Program-made: the position numbers and the translations under genes
Source: a bacterium
GTDB taxonomy: Bacteria; Verrucomicrobiota; Verrucomicrobiia; Limisphaerales; UBA11358
DNA: 57,737 nucleotides
Reading direction: 5' to 3'
Assembly (NCBI GenBank): GCA_021813325.1
Contig: JAKALA010000019.1
Location: 1-57,737 of the forward strand
Part shown: positions 43,426 to 53,020 of the stretch, piece by piece
Layout of the letters: the number at the start of each line of letters is the position of its first letter
Position numbering within the stretch: position 1 is the stretch's first letter
Notes under the pieces: generated by a model
Seen by the model: only the letters and a program-made list of their open reading frames with translations
The model's database searches: none
What the model was told of the DNA's origin: nothing

Positions 43426-45117
43426 ATGAAATCTCCTTCAGGCTTCAGGGTTTGGGCTTATACCAACATTGTTGTCGTGATGTTTTTGCTCGCTGGCGCA
43501 TCCCCGCGGGTATTGTTGGCAGAAACTGCCAGCGGCAAATCGGCGGAAATTGCCACCAACGAAGATTTCAGTGCGGTGGGGAACACGGTGGTCAAGTTGC
43601 TCAAAACCAAAGATGCCAGCGGGTTCGCCAGCAATTTGGCGGCCTCGGCGGAAGATTGGGACGCTCTCATCCATACAAATTCTTCCATTGAAACGGTGGA
43701 AAATCTGAAGCGCTTTTCCGGCACGGCAAGTTTTGGAATCAAGCGCTTGGAGAATTCTGCCAAAGTTCTTTTGGACAAGGCAGACGCGCTGCATATTGAC
43801 TTTTCCACGAACGAATGGCGGTGCGAGGCGGTTCGGCCGCTTTACTCGGGCAAGGTCACCTTGTCGGGTTCTGGCGACAATGCGGTGACGTTGCCTTATG
43901 AACAGGAATTGCAACTGGTGCTGAAACTGGCTGACGACGGCACCTCGGAAACTCACAATGATTTCAAATTATCTGCCCGCGGCTTGATGAAGTTTCCCAG
44001 CGGCTGGAAGTTGGAGGGCATTCAATGGTCAGCTTTTCCAACCAACTTGGTGGATGCCAGGACGCAGCAGGAGTTGGTGATTTTGCAGAAATTGTCCAAT
44101 TACAAAGGTTTTTCAGGTGAAGATGACCCGGCGTTGTTGCGAGTCGGCGATATACTGGTTCAATTTCTAAAACATCACGACTTGAGCATCTTTCAGACGA
44201 ATCTACTGATCACCAGCGATCAAGTTTGGGCCATGTTCCAAAAGTCTGGGCAGGCCGGCCCCACCCGCCAACAGGTTGATGATGAGATTTCCGCGCGAAA
44301 CAAGGAACAGTTGGTTTTTGCCCAGTCGGTTTTGCAGGTTCTGGCCACCGCTGGAATTGATCTGACCAAAGCGGACATCAAAATTCAGGATGCCAGTGTG
44401 GAGCGCGGCCAGGTTTCCAGCGATGGCGGCTCTTTGGATGGCGCGCGTGCGTATCAATTTGTTTTGAAATTATCCATCAAATCCGATGACAAAACCAAAA
44501 CGGGTGTGCCGGTGTCCGGTGAATATGAACTTGGTATCAAACGACTGCTGCGACAGGAAGACCGATGGCTGGTTGAAGACGAAGTGCTGTGGAAAAAACT
44601 GCCGGCGGGTGTCCTGGATGAAAAGACCGCTGCGAACCTGAAATTTGAAAATTACGTCGCCGAACACGGAACCCTGCCGCTTGATTCCGTTGCGCCGGAC
44701 ATCGAATTCGTAACGTTGGATGGAGAGAAAAAGATGAAACTGTCCGATTTGCGCGGCAAAGTGGTGATTTTGGATTTCTGGGCGACCTGGTGTGGGCCGT
44801 GCCAGCAACCCATGGCCGAGCTTCAAAAGCTTCGGGAAGGGCATGCTGATTGGAAGGACCGGGTGGCCATTGTTCCGTTGAGTATCGACGACACAATTGA
44901 AACGGTCCGGCAGCACGTCAATAAACGTGGCTGGACCAATACCTTCAACGCTTGGGCTGGTGACGGCGGCTGGCATTCAAAACCGGCCACGACTTTTCGT
45001 GTCACCGGTGTGCCGACTTCTTATCTGCTCGATAAAAACGGAAAAATTATCTGGGCCGGACATCCTGCCGGCGCCCAGTTTGCAACCATGATCGACTTTC
45101 AGCTAAAAGGTGAGTGA
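43426..45117 (+). CDS. TlpA-like thioredoxin-fold protein with large N-terminal domain
   Basis: 563 residues. A signal/anchor segment at 10-32 precedes a ~380-residue unknown domain, then a TlpA/ResA-type thioredoxin domain from about 425 with W-C-G-P-C at ~455-459 and the cis-proline loop G-V-P-T-S-Y. It should sit outside the cytoplasmic membrane and reduce or oxidise disulfides. The N-terminal half (many F-x-T-N and K-L-S-x-K segments) is not recognised. Confidence 0.75.
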   Translation: MKSPSGFRVWAYTNIVVVMFLLAGASPRVLLAETASGKSAEIATNEDFSAVGNTVVKLLKTKDASGFASNLAASAEDWDALIHTNSSIETVENLKRFSGTASFGIKRLENSAKVLLDKADALHIDFSTNEWRCEAVRPLYSGKVTLSGSGDNAVTLPYEQELQLVLKLADDGTSETHNDFKLSARGLMKFPSGWKLEGIQWSAFPTNLVDARTQQELVILQKLSNYKGFSGEDDPALLRVGDILVQFLKHHDLSIFQTNLLITSDQVWAMFQKSGQAGPTRQQVDDEISARNKEQLVFAQSVLQVLATAGIDLTKADIKIQDASVERGQVSSDGGSLDGARAYQFVLKLSIKSDDKTKTGVPVSGEYELGIKRLLRQEDRWLVEDEVLWKKLPAGVLDEKTAANLKFENYVAEHGTLPLDSVAPDIEFVTLDGEKKMKLSDLRGKVVILDFWATWCGPCQQPMAELQKLREGHADWKDRVAIVPLSIDDTIETVRQHVNKRGWTNTFNAWAGDGGWHSKPATTFRVTGVPTSYLLDKNGKIIWAGHPAGAQFATMIDFQLKGE

Positions 45118-45266
45118 CTTCCTTTGAGGTTGGCGTGAGGAGCACGCGTCTCGGGTGAAAACCACGCAAGCGATTATGTGTTGCGTCGAAATATCCTGCA
45201 AATTTCGTTGTATTTACTTTGGCATAAGGCATGCAATCAAGCGCCGCGAACCTCTTGATTGTTATG

Positions 45267-45611
45267 ATGCCCATGAAGATTCAATGTGGTTGCGGTCAAC
45301 GCTATGCGGTCGAAATCGAGCCGGTTTGCGGTCGAATGCCGGCTTCAGTCATCTGTCCCATCTGCGGTGCGGATGGCACGGTTACGGCGAATGAAATCAT
45401 CGCCTTTCGCCGGGCATCTGAATTAATTGGGAAAAAAGACGGTCCCGACAAAGTCATGGCTTTGGTGGTCGTCGGTTGTTTGTTGGCGGGTATTGCGGGT
45501 GTCATTAAAGCTCTTAGCATGACGGGTGGAGTGGACGTCTTGCTCTGTCTGCTGGGAGCGACATTTGTGTTTGGCACGGCTCTGGCGGTCTATTTTTGGA
45601 AGCGCGAATGA
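45267..45611 (+). CDS. Small zinc-ribbon membrane protein
   Basis: About 114 residues; ATGs at 45264, 45267 and 45273 are all plausible. N-terminal C-G-C-G and C-P-I-C-G form a zinc ribbon (I-Q-C-G-C-G-Q-R-Y-A), followed by two hydrophobic helices near 70-112. Similar ribbon-plus-membrane proteins occur repeatedly in this group (see 57263-57688). Function unknown. Confidence 0.55.
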   Translation: MPMKIQCGCGQRYAVEIEPVCGRMPASVICPICGADGTVTANEIIAFRRASELIGKKDGPDKVMALVVVGCLLAGIAGVIKALSMTGGVDVLLCLLGATFVFGTALAVYFWKRE

Positions 45612-45672
45612 CCTGAGAAGTCGCGTCGGGATTTAATTGTCCGACGGACGATAATATTCCACAGTTGGGGAT

Positions 45673-45864
45673 ATGAATGAATCGGTCCAGTGGCCGGATG
45701 GAGAATTTACCATCCGGGAAGCGATTGCGCGCAACTCAAATTTACCTGAAAAGTCCGTGCGAGAGAGTTTGTCCGCCGCCATTTCCGCCAAGAAAATTGC
45801 GCAAGTTCGCAAGGGTAACCATAAAATCCAAGGCAAGTTTCAGGTGGTGAAATCGCAAGCTTAG
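45673..45864 (+). CDS. Small hypothetical protein upstream of the RluA-type gene
   Basis: 63 residues, charged, with a helical turn E-F-T-I-R-E-A-I-A-R-N-S-N-L and K-S-V-R-E-S-L that resembles part of a winged helix. The sequence looks natural (no shadow on the other strand is better) and ends 33 bp before the next gene. No function assigned. Confidence 0.45.
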   Translation: MNESVQWPDGEFTIREAIARNSNLPEKSVRESLSAAISAKKIAQVRKGNHKIQGKFQVVKSQA

Positions 45865-45897
45865 TGGATCGGCACTCCCAATTTATTTTTTGAGCCA

Positions 45898-46728
45898 ATG
45901 GCCAAACCCAATTTCATCGAGCTGCCCGGATGCGATCCCATTCCAATTCTGTATGAAGGTCGCTCGGTGCTGGCCATCGATAAACCGCGCGGCTGGATGC
46001 TGGTGCCGCATTCGTGGCGCAAGACGAACTGGAATTTACAGGCAGCCATTGATTCCTCGTTGCGCGCGGGAGATTTTTGGGCCTATTCGCGAAATTTAAA
46101 ATACTTGCGCCACGTTCACCGGCTGGACGCGGACACCAGCGGCGTCATGTTGTTCGCCAAAAGTGAAGGCGCCTTGCACGCCATCAGTGACATGTTTGAA
46201 TCGCGGCGAATGGAAAAGACATATCTGGCCGTTGTCGAAGGCAAGCCGCGGCAAAAGGAATGGACTTGCGAATTACCCATCGGCCCGGATCCTACCAGGT
46301 TTGGCCGGATGCGCGTGGATCAATCGCAAACCGGCAAGGATGCGGAAACAAACTTTCGCTTGTTATTCAGCAATCAACGGTTTTCGCTGATTGAGGCCAG
46401 CCCGCTGACCGGCCGGACCCATCAAATCCGTTTGCATCTCGCCGAATCGGGCGTGCCGATCATGTGCGATGAGCTTTACGGGCGCGTCGAGAAGGGCTAC
46501 CGCCTGGGATTGCGAGCCGTCCGCCTGGCCTACAAAGACACGTTTACGCGCCGTCCGGTAAATATTATCGCGCCGACGGAATCGTTCTTAAAAGAATTTG
46601 GTTTTGCCATCACCCCGGAGTTGGCCATGGCAAATTGGATTCGCCGGCCGCGTGTGCCAAACGAGAAAGGGCAGGGTGGTCAACCACTTCCGCCCCGCGA
46701 AAAATCCGGCCCCAAGCGGCCTCAATAA
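45898..46728 (+). CDS. RluA-family pseudouridine synthase
   Basis: 276 residues, no S4 domain. Motif II reads H-R-L-D-A-D-T-S-G-V-M-L-F with the catalytic Asp, and T-G-R-T-H-Q-I-R-L-H-L is present. Makes pseudouridine in rRNA or tRNA; target unclear. The gene overlaps the convergent redoxin gene stop by 7 bp. Confidence 0.88.
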   Translation: MAKPNFIELPGCDPIPILYEGRSVLAIDKPRGWMLVPHSWRKTNWNLQAAIDSSLRAGDFWAYSRNLKYLRHVHRLDADTSGVMLFAKSEGALHAISDMFESRRMEKTYLAVVEGKPRQKEWTCELPIGPDPTRFGRMRVDQSQTGKDAETNFRLLFSNQRFSLIEASPLTGRTHQIRLHLAESGVPIMCDELYGRVEKGYRLGLRAVRLAYKDTFTRRPVNIIAPTESFLKEFGFAITPELAMANWIRRPRVPNEKGQGGQPLPPREKSGPKRPQ

Positions 46729-47312
46729 TGCACCGCGCAACCGTAGGGCTTGGTTTGCGCTATGGTCACGGGTTGGCCGGCGAGCAACTCATCCACGGCT
46801 GCTTTGACATAGTTTTTAGCCTTGCGCGGATCACCGAACGGGCGCGGACTGTCATCGATCGCTCCGTCGTAAACGAGATTTCCTTTTTGATCGATCACAA
46901 ACATGTGCGGCGTGGTCTTCATGTCGTAGAGATGACCAATGACACCCGAGCTGTCGTCTATCCAGTCGGTGGCAGCCATCTTGAGTTCAGCCCATTCTTT
47001 CCGCGCCTGTTCCGGCGTGCGGTGGCTGTGATTTCTGGGGTTGATTGAGTCAACCAAAAGCCAGATAACGCCTTTGGCGGTGAATTCCTTTTGCAATTCC
47101 TGGGCCGCCCCGCTGTGGTAATGGTTGTGGCAAAACGGACAGTCGGAATTGTAGGATTCCAGCACCACAATCTTGCCTTTGTAATCCGACAGTTTGACGG
47201 TGTTGCCGTGAATGTCCGTGCCCGTGAAATTTGGAGCGGGCTGGTTGATTTCAACCGCCCACGCGGCGGTGCTCAACCAGGTGGCCGCAAATAGGGTTAA
47301 AGCTTTTTTCAT
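46722..47312 (-). CDS. Periplasmic redoxin/AhpC-TSA-family protein
   Basis: 196 residues from the ATG at 47312 with a signal peptide (M-K-K-A-L-T-L-F-A-A-T-W-L). A peroxiredoxin/thioredoxin fold has Y-N-S-D-C-P-F-C-H at the active site (CxxC rather than the single peroxidatic Cys of peroxiredoxin) and a C-terminal G-C-A-V-H-Y. It lies 67 bp after the DsbD gene on the same strand, and DsbD could supply electrons to it. Confidence 0.75.
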   Translation of the reverse strand: MKKALTLFAATWLSTAAWAVEINQPAPNFTGTDIHGNTVKLSDYKGKIVVLESYNSDCPFCHNHYHSGAAQELQKEFTAKGVIWLLVDSINPRNHSHRTPEQARKEWAELKMAATDWIDDSSGVIGHLYDMKTTPHMFVIDQKGNLVYDGAIDDSPRPFGDPRKAKNYVKAAVDELLAGQPVTIAQTKPYGCAVHY

Positions 47313-47379
47313 GGGATGATTAAGTTTGATTGATTTAATCATTCAGACGCTCCAGCCCGGCAGGAAGTTCAAAGAAAAG

Positions 47380-49512
47380 TTAACGGGTGGCACGGTCCAG
47401 CGCTGCCAGGATGATGCGGCTGTAATAGGCGGGCAGGTGCAATGGCGACGGTTGCGGCAAAACCACCGCCGGTAAATCCGGATTTTTGGGATAGACCAAA
47501 ACCAAGGGCACGCCGGCACTCTTATATTTGGAAAGCTCCTCGGTGATGTCCGGTGGTGTGCGCGTATAATCCGCCAGCAGCGGGACGGTGCCGGTTTCTT
47601 TGATTTTCTCGGCGACGGCACTGTTTTCCAGCGCTGGCTTTACGATGGCATTGCAGGTCACGCACCAACTGGCGGTGAAATCCACAAGCACGGCTTTGCC
47701 GTCGGCCCGGGCTTTGGCGATGGCTTCCGGAGACCAGCGTTGCCATTCAATACCGCCCGTGGAATCCGGCGGTGAACGGATCGCCTCGGTCACGGGAATG
47801 GCTTCGCGCCAGTTCAATTCATTCTCCAAGGCAAAATAGTAGCCACCCGCAAGCAAAAGCACAGCGAGGATTCCGGCCATGCTTCTGTGCTGGCGGCCGC
47901 GCTGGGAGAATTCTCCAAAAATCCAGGCAGCAAATGCGACAATGACCAGAAACACACCGAGCCACAAAACACGTTTTCCGTAACTGTCGGCGGCCACGTT
48001 GAACAGCCATACCACTGTGGCCAGCATGGGAAAACCCATGGCGATCTTGAATTTTTCCATCCAAGCCCCGGGTTTGGGCAGGAATTTTAGCAGCGCCGGG
48101 TTACAGCTCAGTAACACATAGGGCGTGGAAAGGCCGAGGCCGACAAACAAAAAAATGGAGATTATGGTCGGCGGCTTTTGTGCGAAGGCAAAACCGAGTG
48201 CCGGAGCCAGAAACGGCGCGGTGCAGGGCGTGGCCAGGACAGTTGCCAGCAGACCATTGAAAAATGCGCCGGGCGCACCATGCTTCGCCGCCAGTTCGCT
48301 GGCGGAGTTCATCGCGCGGCTGCCAAGCGTGACTTCAAAAACACCGAACAAATTAAGCGCGACGAGCGTGACGAGCGTGGTGAGGCAGACCAGAAAAATC
48401 GGGTTGCCGAATTGCATGCCCCAGCCGGCGTGATGTCCGGCCGCATTTACGCCAATGACGACGACTGCGAGGGCGAGAAATGAAACAAGCACGCCGAGGG
48501 CGTAGATCAACCCAAGGTTGCGGACGCGGCGCGGTTCGCTGCTCGCCTCACGAACGAAGCCGAGGATTTTCAGGGCAATCACCGGCAAGACGCAGGGCAT
48601 GATGTTCAGGATCAAGCCGCCGATGAAGGCGTAGATCAGCATCAGCCAAAGCGGTTGGGAGTTGGCTGCCGGACTCGTCGGCATTTCAGTGGCCCCGACA
48701 GGGGTTGGCGGTGTGGATGCCACGGGAATGGTGGTTTCGATGGCATTCCCCGCATTGGCAAAAACGCCGGAGATTTGCCGGGGCCAGTCGCCGGAATATT
48801 TTTTCACCTGCTTGCGCAGATGAATTACGCCGGCGTCGTCCGGAATGATTTCGGTTGGTCCTTGGATTTCAAAGTCATCGCTTGCAGCGGGGAAATACTC
48901 GGGGCCTTCAGCTTTGCCGGGCCATTGAAGATTCAAGGTGCGAGTGTCGTTGGTAGTGGTTGTTTCCCACCATGCCTGGATCCCGGAATTTTCGACGATC
49001 TTTGGCACTTTGTCATGCCAGGCGGCGAGCACGGGCGCTTTGGCGGTGGGCTGGGATTCGTTGGCAACCTGCAAAACGCCCGAGATCTGCGTGCTGGAAG
49101 GAATGCAGGACTCTTTGCATTCCAGCCAGGAAACCTTGGCGGATAGGGACAGATCTCCGGGAGCCACGGTGGCGGCAATCGTCAACGGGACGAGCAGCAT
49201 CACCTCGTTTTCGTAACCGTAGGTGGTGACTTCCGCCGGGGGCAGTTTTGCCGGGAGCGGCCACTGGATTTTGCCGGCGGTAATTCCGGCGGGCAGTTGC
49301 CATTTGATCTCCGTGGCCTCACCGGCGGCGCCGGGATTTTTCCAGTAAGTGTGCCAGCCTGGTTCCATCCGCAGACGCACTCCAGCCAGAATCGTGGTGC
49401 CGGGAGCCGCAGGGTTGGAGAACAATATCAATTGAACTTCAGTGTGCGCTGCGCGGGCGGCGCCACCGCTCAAGATGAACAACAAAACCAGGATGCTTAA
49501 AAAGCGGTGCAT
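47380..49512 (-). CDS. dsbD: DsbD-type thiol:disulfide interchange protein
   Basis: 710 residues. Signal peptide, then a DsbD-alpha-like periplasmic domain with W-L-E-C-K-E-S-C-I-P, an eight-helix CcdA-like core with the redox cysteines in I-M-P-C-V-L-P and T-P-C-T-A-P-F, and a thioredoxin-like C-terminal domain with S-W-C-V-T-C-N. It moves electrons from cytoplasmic thioredoxin to the periplasm, keeping proteins such as TlpA or the neighbouring redoxin reduced. Confidence 0.9.
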   Translation of the reverse strand: MHRFLSILVLLFILSGGAARAAHTEVQLILFSNPAAPGTTILAGVRLRMEPGWHTYWKNPGAAGEATEIKWQLPAGITAGKIQWPLPAKLPPAEVTTYGYENEVMLLVPLTIAATVAPGDLSLSAKVSWLECKESCIPSSTQISGVLQVANESQPTAKAPVLAAWHDKVPKIVENSGIQAWWETTTTNDTRTLNLQWPGKAEGPEYFPAASDDFEIQGPTEIIPDDAGVIHLRKQVKKYSGDWPRQISGVFANAGNAIETTIPVASTPPTPVGATEMPTSPAANSQPLWLMLIYAFIGGLILNIMPCVLPVIALKILGFVREASSEPRRVRNLGLIYALGVLVSFLALAVVVIGVNAAGHHAGWGMQFGNPIFLVCLTTLVTLVALNLFGVFEVTLGSRAMNSASELAAKHGAPGAFFNGLLATVLATPCTAPFLAPALGFAFAQKPPTIISIFLFVGLGLSTPYVLLSCNPALLKFLPKPGAWMEKFKIAMGFPMLATVVWLFNVAADSYGKRVLWLGVFLVIVAFAAWIFGEFSQRGRQHRSMAGILAVLLLAGGYYFALENELNWREAIPVTEAIRSPPDSTGGIEWQRWSPEAIAKARADGKAVLVDFTASWCVTCNAIVKPALENSAVAEKIKETGTVPLLADYTRTPPDITEELSKYKSAGVPLVLVYPKNPDLPAVVLPQPSPLHLPAYYSRIILAALDRATR

Positions 49513-49568
49513 TAAGAATTATTCCTTGGATTATCTTAGCACGAGTGCAAGCGGGTCGATGAAAAAAT

Positions 49569-51809
49569 TTATCCGCGTTTCCGCCAAAGTCGTTGGCGGT
49601 GGATCGTCATCGTCAGGCCAAAAATCATGAGACAGCCCCAGCCAAACCAGTCGCCATGCCGCTGGTAAAATGTTTCTGGATTTTTGTCGCTGGCAGTTCG
49701 CACCGGTATTTCCATGAGCAGGGAGCCGGCACCGTATTCGCTGCCGTGGGCGTTTTGAAAAAACTGGCGCACGCGTCCGCATTCATCAATCCAGCCGGTG
49801 ATGCCGTTATTGGCGCTGCGCACGAGGGGAATGCCGTTTTCCACGGCGCGAAACACGGCATTGGCGAGATGCTGCCATTGCTCGGCACTGTTCCCAAACC
49901 AACCGTCATTGGTGAGATTAACCATGAGATCGGGGGAATCTGTGGCGGCCACTTTGCGAGCCACGGCGGGAAAAACATCTTCAAAGCAGATTAATGGAGC
50001 CAGCTTTACCGGTTGCGCTCTTTCGGACGAGCTGAAGTTATCTCCAATGCGAATGACATTTTCGTGGGACGATTTGGTTTTGTTCCAGTCCGATAGTTGA
50101 AAAACAACCGGCCGGTCCCCCGGAGTCCAGCCGCCCTCGATGGGCGTGAGCCATTTCAGAAAGGGCAGCCAGTTTGCCAGTGGAACGTATTCGCCAAAGA
50201 TGACGAGCTTCTGCTTGTGATAAATCCCGTTGCAGACGCCGTTGGTCTGGATGATGAAGGCGGAGTTGTAGAAGTTGGTGGCCGTCGCCGAAAAATCCAC
50301 GTCGTCGCCGTTGAAGATGATGGCTACATGATTGGATTCAGCGAAATGGCTGATGAGGCTGTAAACGCCGTCAAAAGTTGGGACGGCCGATTCCGGCCAA
50401 AGCAGCAAATCCGGCCGGTTGGTCATGGCCTGCTGGGACGCTGCGAGCAGCGCGCCAAAACGTTTTTCGTCATCATCCTCCGACCAAATCAGCGTTTGCG
50501 GAACGCTCGGTTGAATGCTGACGACCCGGAGTCTTTCGTCCGGGTTCCGCGCCCTGGCGGTTCGGAAGTTATGATTGATCCAAAACATGCCGCCAACAAA
50601 CAACAGCACAATGCCGAAAATGGGCACGGCAATTTCCGCCTGCCACGCGTGACGTCTGGCGGGATGGCGATAAATCATTTCCGCCGCGGCATACAGCGCG
50701 AGGGAAAACCAGGCCACCACGAAGGAAACGCCATAGACGCCCGTGATGGACGCGATTTGAATGAGTGGAACCAGCTTGTATTGCGACACGCCCAGAAAGC
50801 TCCAAGGAAAGCCGGTGAACAGCCAGCCTCGCAACATTTCCAATCCCACCCACGCCGCCGCCCCGGTAAACATCCAAATCACACGTCCGCTCCAACTGGA
50901 ACCCGGAAATTCGGCGCTGGCCACAAACCAGACCCAGATTCCGAAATACACGGCAAGATACGCGCCGAGCGCCATCCAGCCTAAAATTGGAAAACCAGTC
51001 ACCGGCATGAACAACAGCCAGTAAAGCGAAGTCAGCCAAAAGGCCAGGCCGCCAATGTATCCCACGCGAAATGCATCCGCGCCGCGTTTGCCCCTGGCGG
51101 CCAACAGGAGCAATGCGGGAGCAATCCAGGCGAAGCCGGCCAGGCTGGTTTTGGGAAAGGCGCCCGCCAGCAGCATGCCCGCCAAGACAGCCAGCAAATA
51201 GCCGCTGCGCCAGAAGAGTTCCCGGCTCACGCTTCTGGCAATTTCCAGCGAAGAATAATGATCGCAAAACGCTGGCCCAAGCCGGGTGCAGTGGGCGGCC
51301 TGGGCCAGGACGGCGGGACTGGCATTGACCACAACCGCCTGACGCGAGCCGCGCCAGACGGCGTAATCCGCGGTGGAATTTCCCGCGTAATCAAAGCCGC
51401 GTTCGCCAAATTTTTCCGTGAGCGCGCGGAGTTTGTTTTCGCTGCGCAAATTGGTCCGGCCATCGCTGGCAAGCACTTCATCGAACAATCCGACGTGGTC
51501 CGCCACCGGCCTGGCCATTTTAACATCCGATGCCGTGGCCAGAATGAGTTTGCGCCCGGCGGCTTTTTCTTCGCGCAACCAGGCTAAAAACTTCTCGTGG
51601 TAGGGCAGGGTGGACGGATCAACCCGCACGCGGGCGGCAAGTTTTTGTTTGAGCAATGCGCGGCCGCGGGACCACCAAAAAAGAATTTGGAAAAGGGCCA
51701 GCGGATTTCTTCGAAGCAACCGGGAGAGGGATTCCCACATCAGGTCTGTGCGGATGAGCGTGCCATCCAGATCGACGACGAGTGGGATTTGGGAGGCGGG
51801 CGAATCCAT
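49569..51809 (-). CDS. lnt: HAD-phosphatase/apolipoprotein N-acyltransferase fusion
   Basis: 746 residues. Residues ~1-165 are a HAD domain like those fused to UbiA prenyltransferases: D13-L-D15-G-T, the A-T-A-S-D motif and Y-A-G-N-S-T-A-D. Residues ~200-420 contain the membrane helices of Lnt, and 425-745 the nitrilase-like domain with E473 (W-P-E-S-A), K534 (Y-H-K-Q-K-L-V) and C608 (L-I-C-F-E-D), the Lnt catalytic triad. Lnt adds the third acyl chain to lipoproteins. The HAD domain's role is unknown; it may dephosphorylate a lipid product. The gene starts 2 bp after the DUF4202 gene stop. Confidence 0.88.
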   Translation of the reverse strand: MDSPASQIPLVVDLDGTLIRTDLMWESLSRLLRRNPLALFQILFWWSRGRALLKQKLAARVRVDPSTLPYHEKFLAWLREEKAAGRKLILATASDVKMARPVADHVGLFDEVLASDGRTNLRSENKLRALTEKFGERGFDYAGNSTADYAVWRGSRQAVVVNASPAVLAQAAHCTRLGPAFCDHYSSLEIARSVSRELFWRSGYLLAVLAGMLLAGAFPKTSLAGFAWIAPALLLLAARGKRGADAFRVGYIGGLAFWLTSLYWLLFMPVTGFPILGWMALGAYLAVYFGIWVWFVASAEFPGSSWSGRVIWMFTGAAAWVGLEMLRGWLFTGFPWSFLGVSQYKLVPLIQIASITGVYGVSFVVAWFSLALYAAAEMIYRHPARRHAWQAEIAVPIFGIVLLFVGGMFWINHNFRTARARNPDERLRVVSIQPSVPQTLIWSEDDDEKRFGALLAASQQAMTNRPDLLLWPESAVPTFDGVYSLISHFAESNHVAIIFNGDDVDFSATATNFYNSAFIIQTNGVCNGIYHKQKLVIFGEYVPLANWLPFLKWLTPIEGGWTPGDRPVVFQLSDWNKTKSSHENVIRIGDNFSSSERAQPVKLAPLICFEDVFPAVARKVAATDSPDLMVNLTNDGWFGNSAEQWQHLANAVFRAVENGIPLVRSANNGITGWIDECGRVRQFFQNAHGSEYGAGSLLMEIPVRTASDKNPETFYQRHGDWFGWGCLMIFGLTMTIHRQRLWRKRG

Positions 51810-51811
51810 GC

Positions 51812-52384
51812 TCAGACTTTCAATGCGCGGGCAATCAGGCTTCTTTCGTGTTCGCCAAATGGCAGTTTCAAAGCTTCGGTCCGGGCGGCCTCCGTCATCT
51901 TTTCCCAGGATTTGCGGAGCGCATTAATCATCTTTTCATCGTCGCTTTTGGCGGCGAGCGCGGCCAATTGAAATTCCAAGAACACCAAGCACAGAGCGTC
52001 TTCCAGCACGCGACTCTCGGCATCGTTTGGGGAATGCCTTTTCAAGTTCAATTCCTGCACGCGCTGGACGGTTTGATCGTCGTGGCCCAACTCGCGGAGG
52101 ATGGCGCCGGATTTTTCCGCATGAAATTTTTTAAGGTCCGCCCGCCATTTGAGATAACCCGGACGCGTCATGGGATAACTTTCGCGGGGGATTTCCCAAC
52201 GGCAAATATGCTGGCTGCGGGCGGCCAGTTGAAGGGGCGCGGAGGCGTCGGGCGCCAGTTTCAAAACCCAGTTGGTGAGGCGCTGGGCGTAGAGCAGTTC
52301 GCGCGGAAGGCCGTTTTCGCGATGCGGATCACGCGAGTTCTCCGCATCAAAGCGGGCCATGGCGGCGTTAAAAAGATCGTTCAC
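51812..52384 (-). CDS. DUF4202 protein
   Basis: 190 residues from a GTG at 52384. Family-typical features are A-R-S-Q-H-I-C-R-W-E-I-P-R and P-G-Y-L-K-W-R, followed by E-D-A-L-C-L-V-F-L-E. Its histidine/aspartate pattern resembles an HD-like fold, but this is a visual impression. Function unknown. It ends 2 bp from the HAD-Lnt gene start. Confidence 0.75.
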   Translation of the reverse strand: MNDLFNAAMARFDAENSRDPHRENGLPRELLYAQRLTNWVLKLAPDASAPLQLAARSQHICRWEIPRESYPMTRPGYLKWRADLKKFHAEKSGAILRELGHDDQTVQRVQELNLKRHSPNDAESRVLEDALCLVFLEFQLAALAAKSDDEKMINALRKSWEKMTEAARTEALKLPFGEHERSLIARALKV

Positions 52385-52476
52385 AGGGCGATTTTTTCTG
52401 AAGCCCGGCAAATTGCAAGCCGCCGGAAAACAAAAAAGCGCCGCGACTTGACGTGCGGCGCGGGGAATTGAACGGT

Positions 52477-52884
52477 TCAGTGACCGTGGCAGCCGCAACC
52501 GCCATGACCGTCGCAGGAGCTGCCGTTGAGTTCATCGGCGGTCGGAATGCGGCCCAGTTCGATGGTTTTGCCGACTTGCCGGGAAACGTGGTGTTTCAGT
52601 TCGTGCATTTCTTCCTGGGCATCGAGGAAGGCGGACGCCACCGGGTTGTGCAGCAACGCGTCGCGCTCTTGTTCAAATTGGGAGATTTCCGCCGGTTCCA
52701 GCGTCTGGCCATTGTGCTGTTTTTCCTGCAGCGCCTGGCCTTTGTTCATGACGCTTTCATATTGGCCGCGCGCTCCGGCGTCAGCGAGGAAAGTATCAAT
52801 GCGTTTCTTGATGCCATCCGTTTCGATCTTTTGAATGATGGCCTCACACAGTTCGCGCGTCTTAATTTCAACGTTAGTGGACAT
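52477..52884 (-). CDS. YlbF/YmcA-family protein with Cys/His tail
   Basis: 135 residues, mainly helical, in the style of YlbF/YmcA proteins known in Bacillus for RNA processing and competence control. The C-terminal tail N-G-S-S-C-D-G-H-G-G-C-G-C-H-G-H is rich in Cys and His and could bind a metal or Fe-S cluster, as the Bacillus Y-complex does. Separated by 92 bp from the DUF4202 gene. Confidence 0.7.
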   Translation of the reverse strand: MSTNVEIKTRELCEAIIQKIETDGIKKRIDTFLADAGARGQYESVMNKGQALQEKQHNGQTLEPAEISQFEQERDALLHNPVASAFLDAQEEMHELKHHVSRQVGKTIELGRIPTADELNGSSCDGHGGCGCHGH

Positions 52885-53020
52885 AAATTTTAAATTTGGC
52901 CGCGCAATTAATCATATTTTGCCGCTGAATGCAAACGCAATGGCGGGGATTTCTTTCTGCCCGAATCCTTAGCCGGAACGATTCAGATTAAAAAAGGGAG
53001 CGCCGTCTGGCGGGCTTTAG
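52885..53020. other. Short AT-rich gap
   Basis: Nothing recognisable beyond a possible promoter for the YlbF-like gene. The sequence from about 52990 (A-rich run then GGGAGCGCC) may be the edge of the transposase relic. Confidence 0.3.

Noticed and set aside
45187-45207. Inverted repeat CGAAAT-N9-ATTTCG before the small zinc-ribbon gene
   Set aside because: Arms are only 6 bp and the orientation differs from the ArsR-type palindrome; too weak to call an operator.
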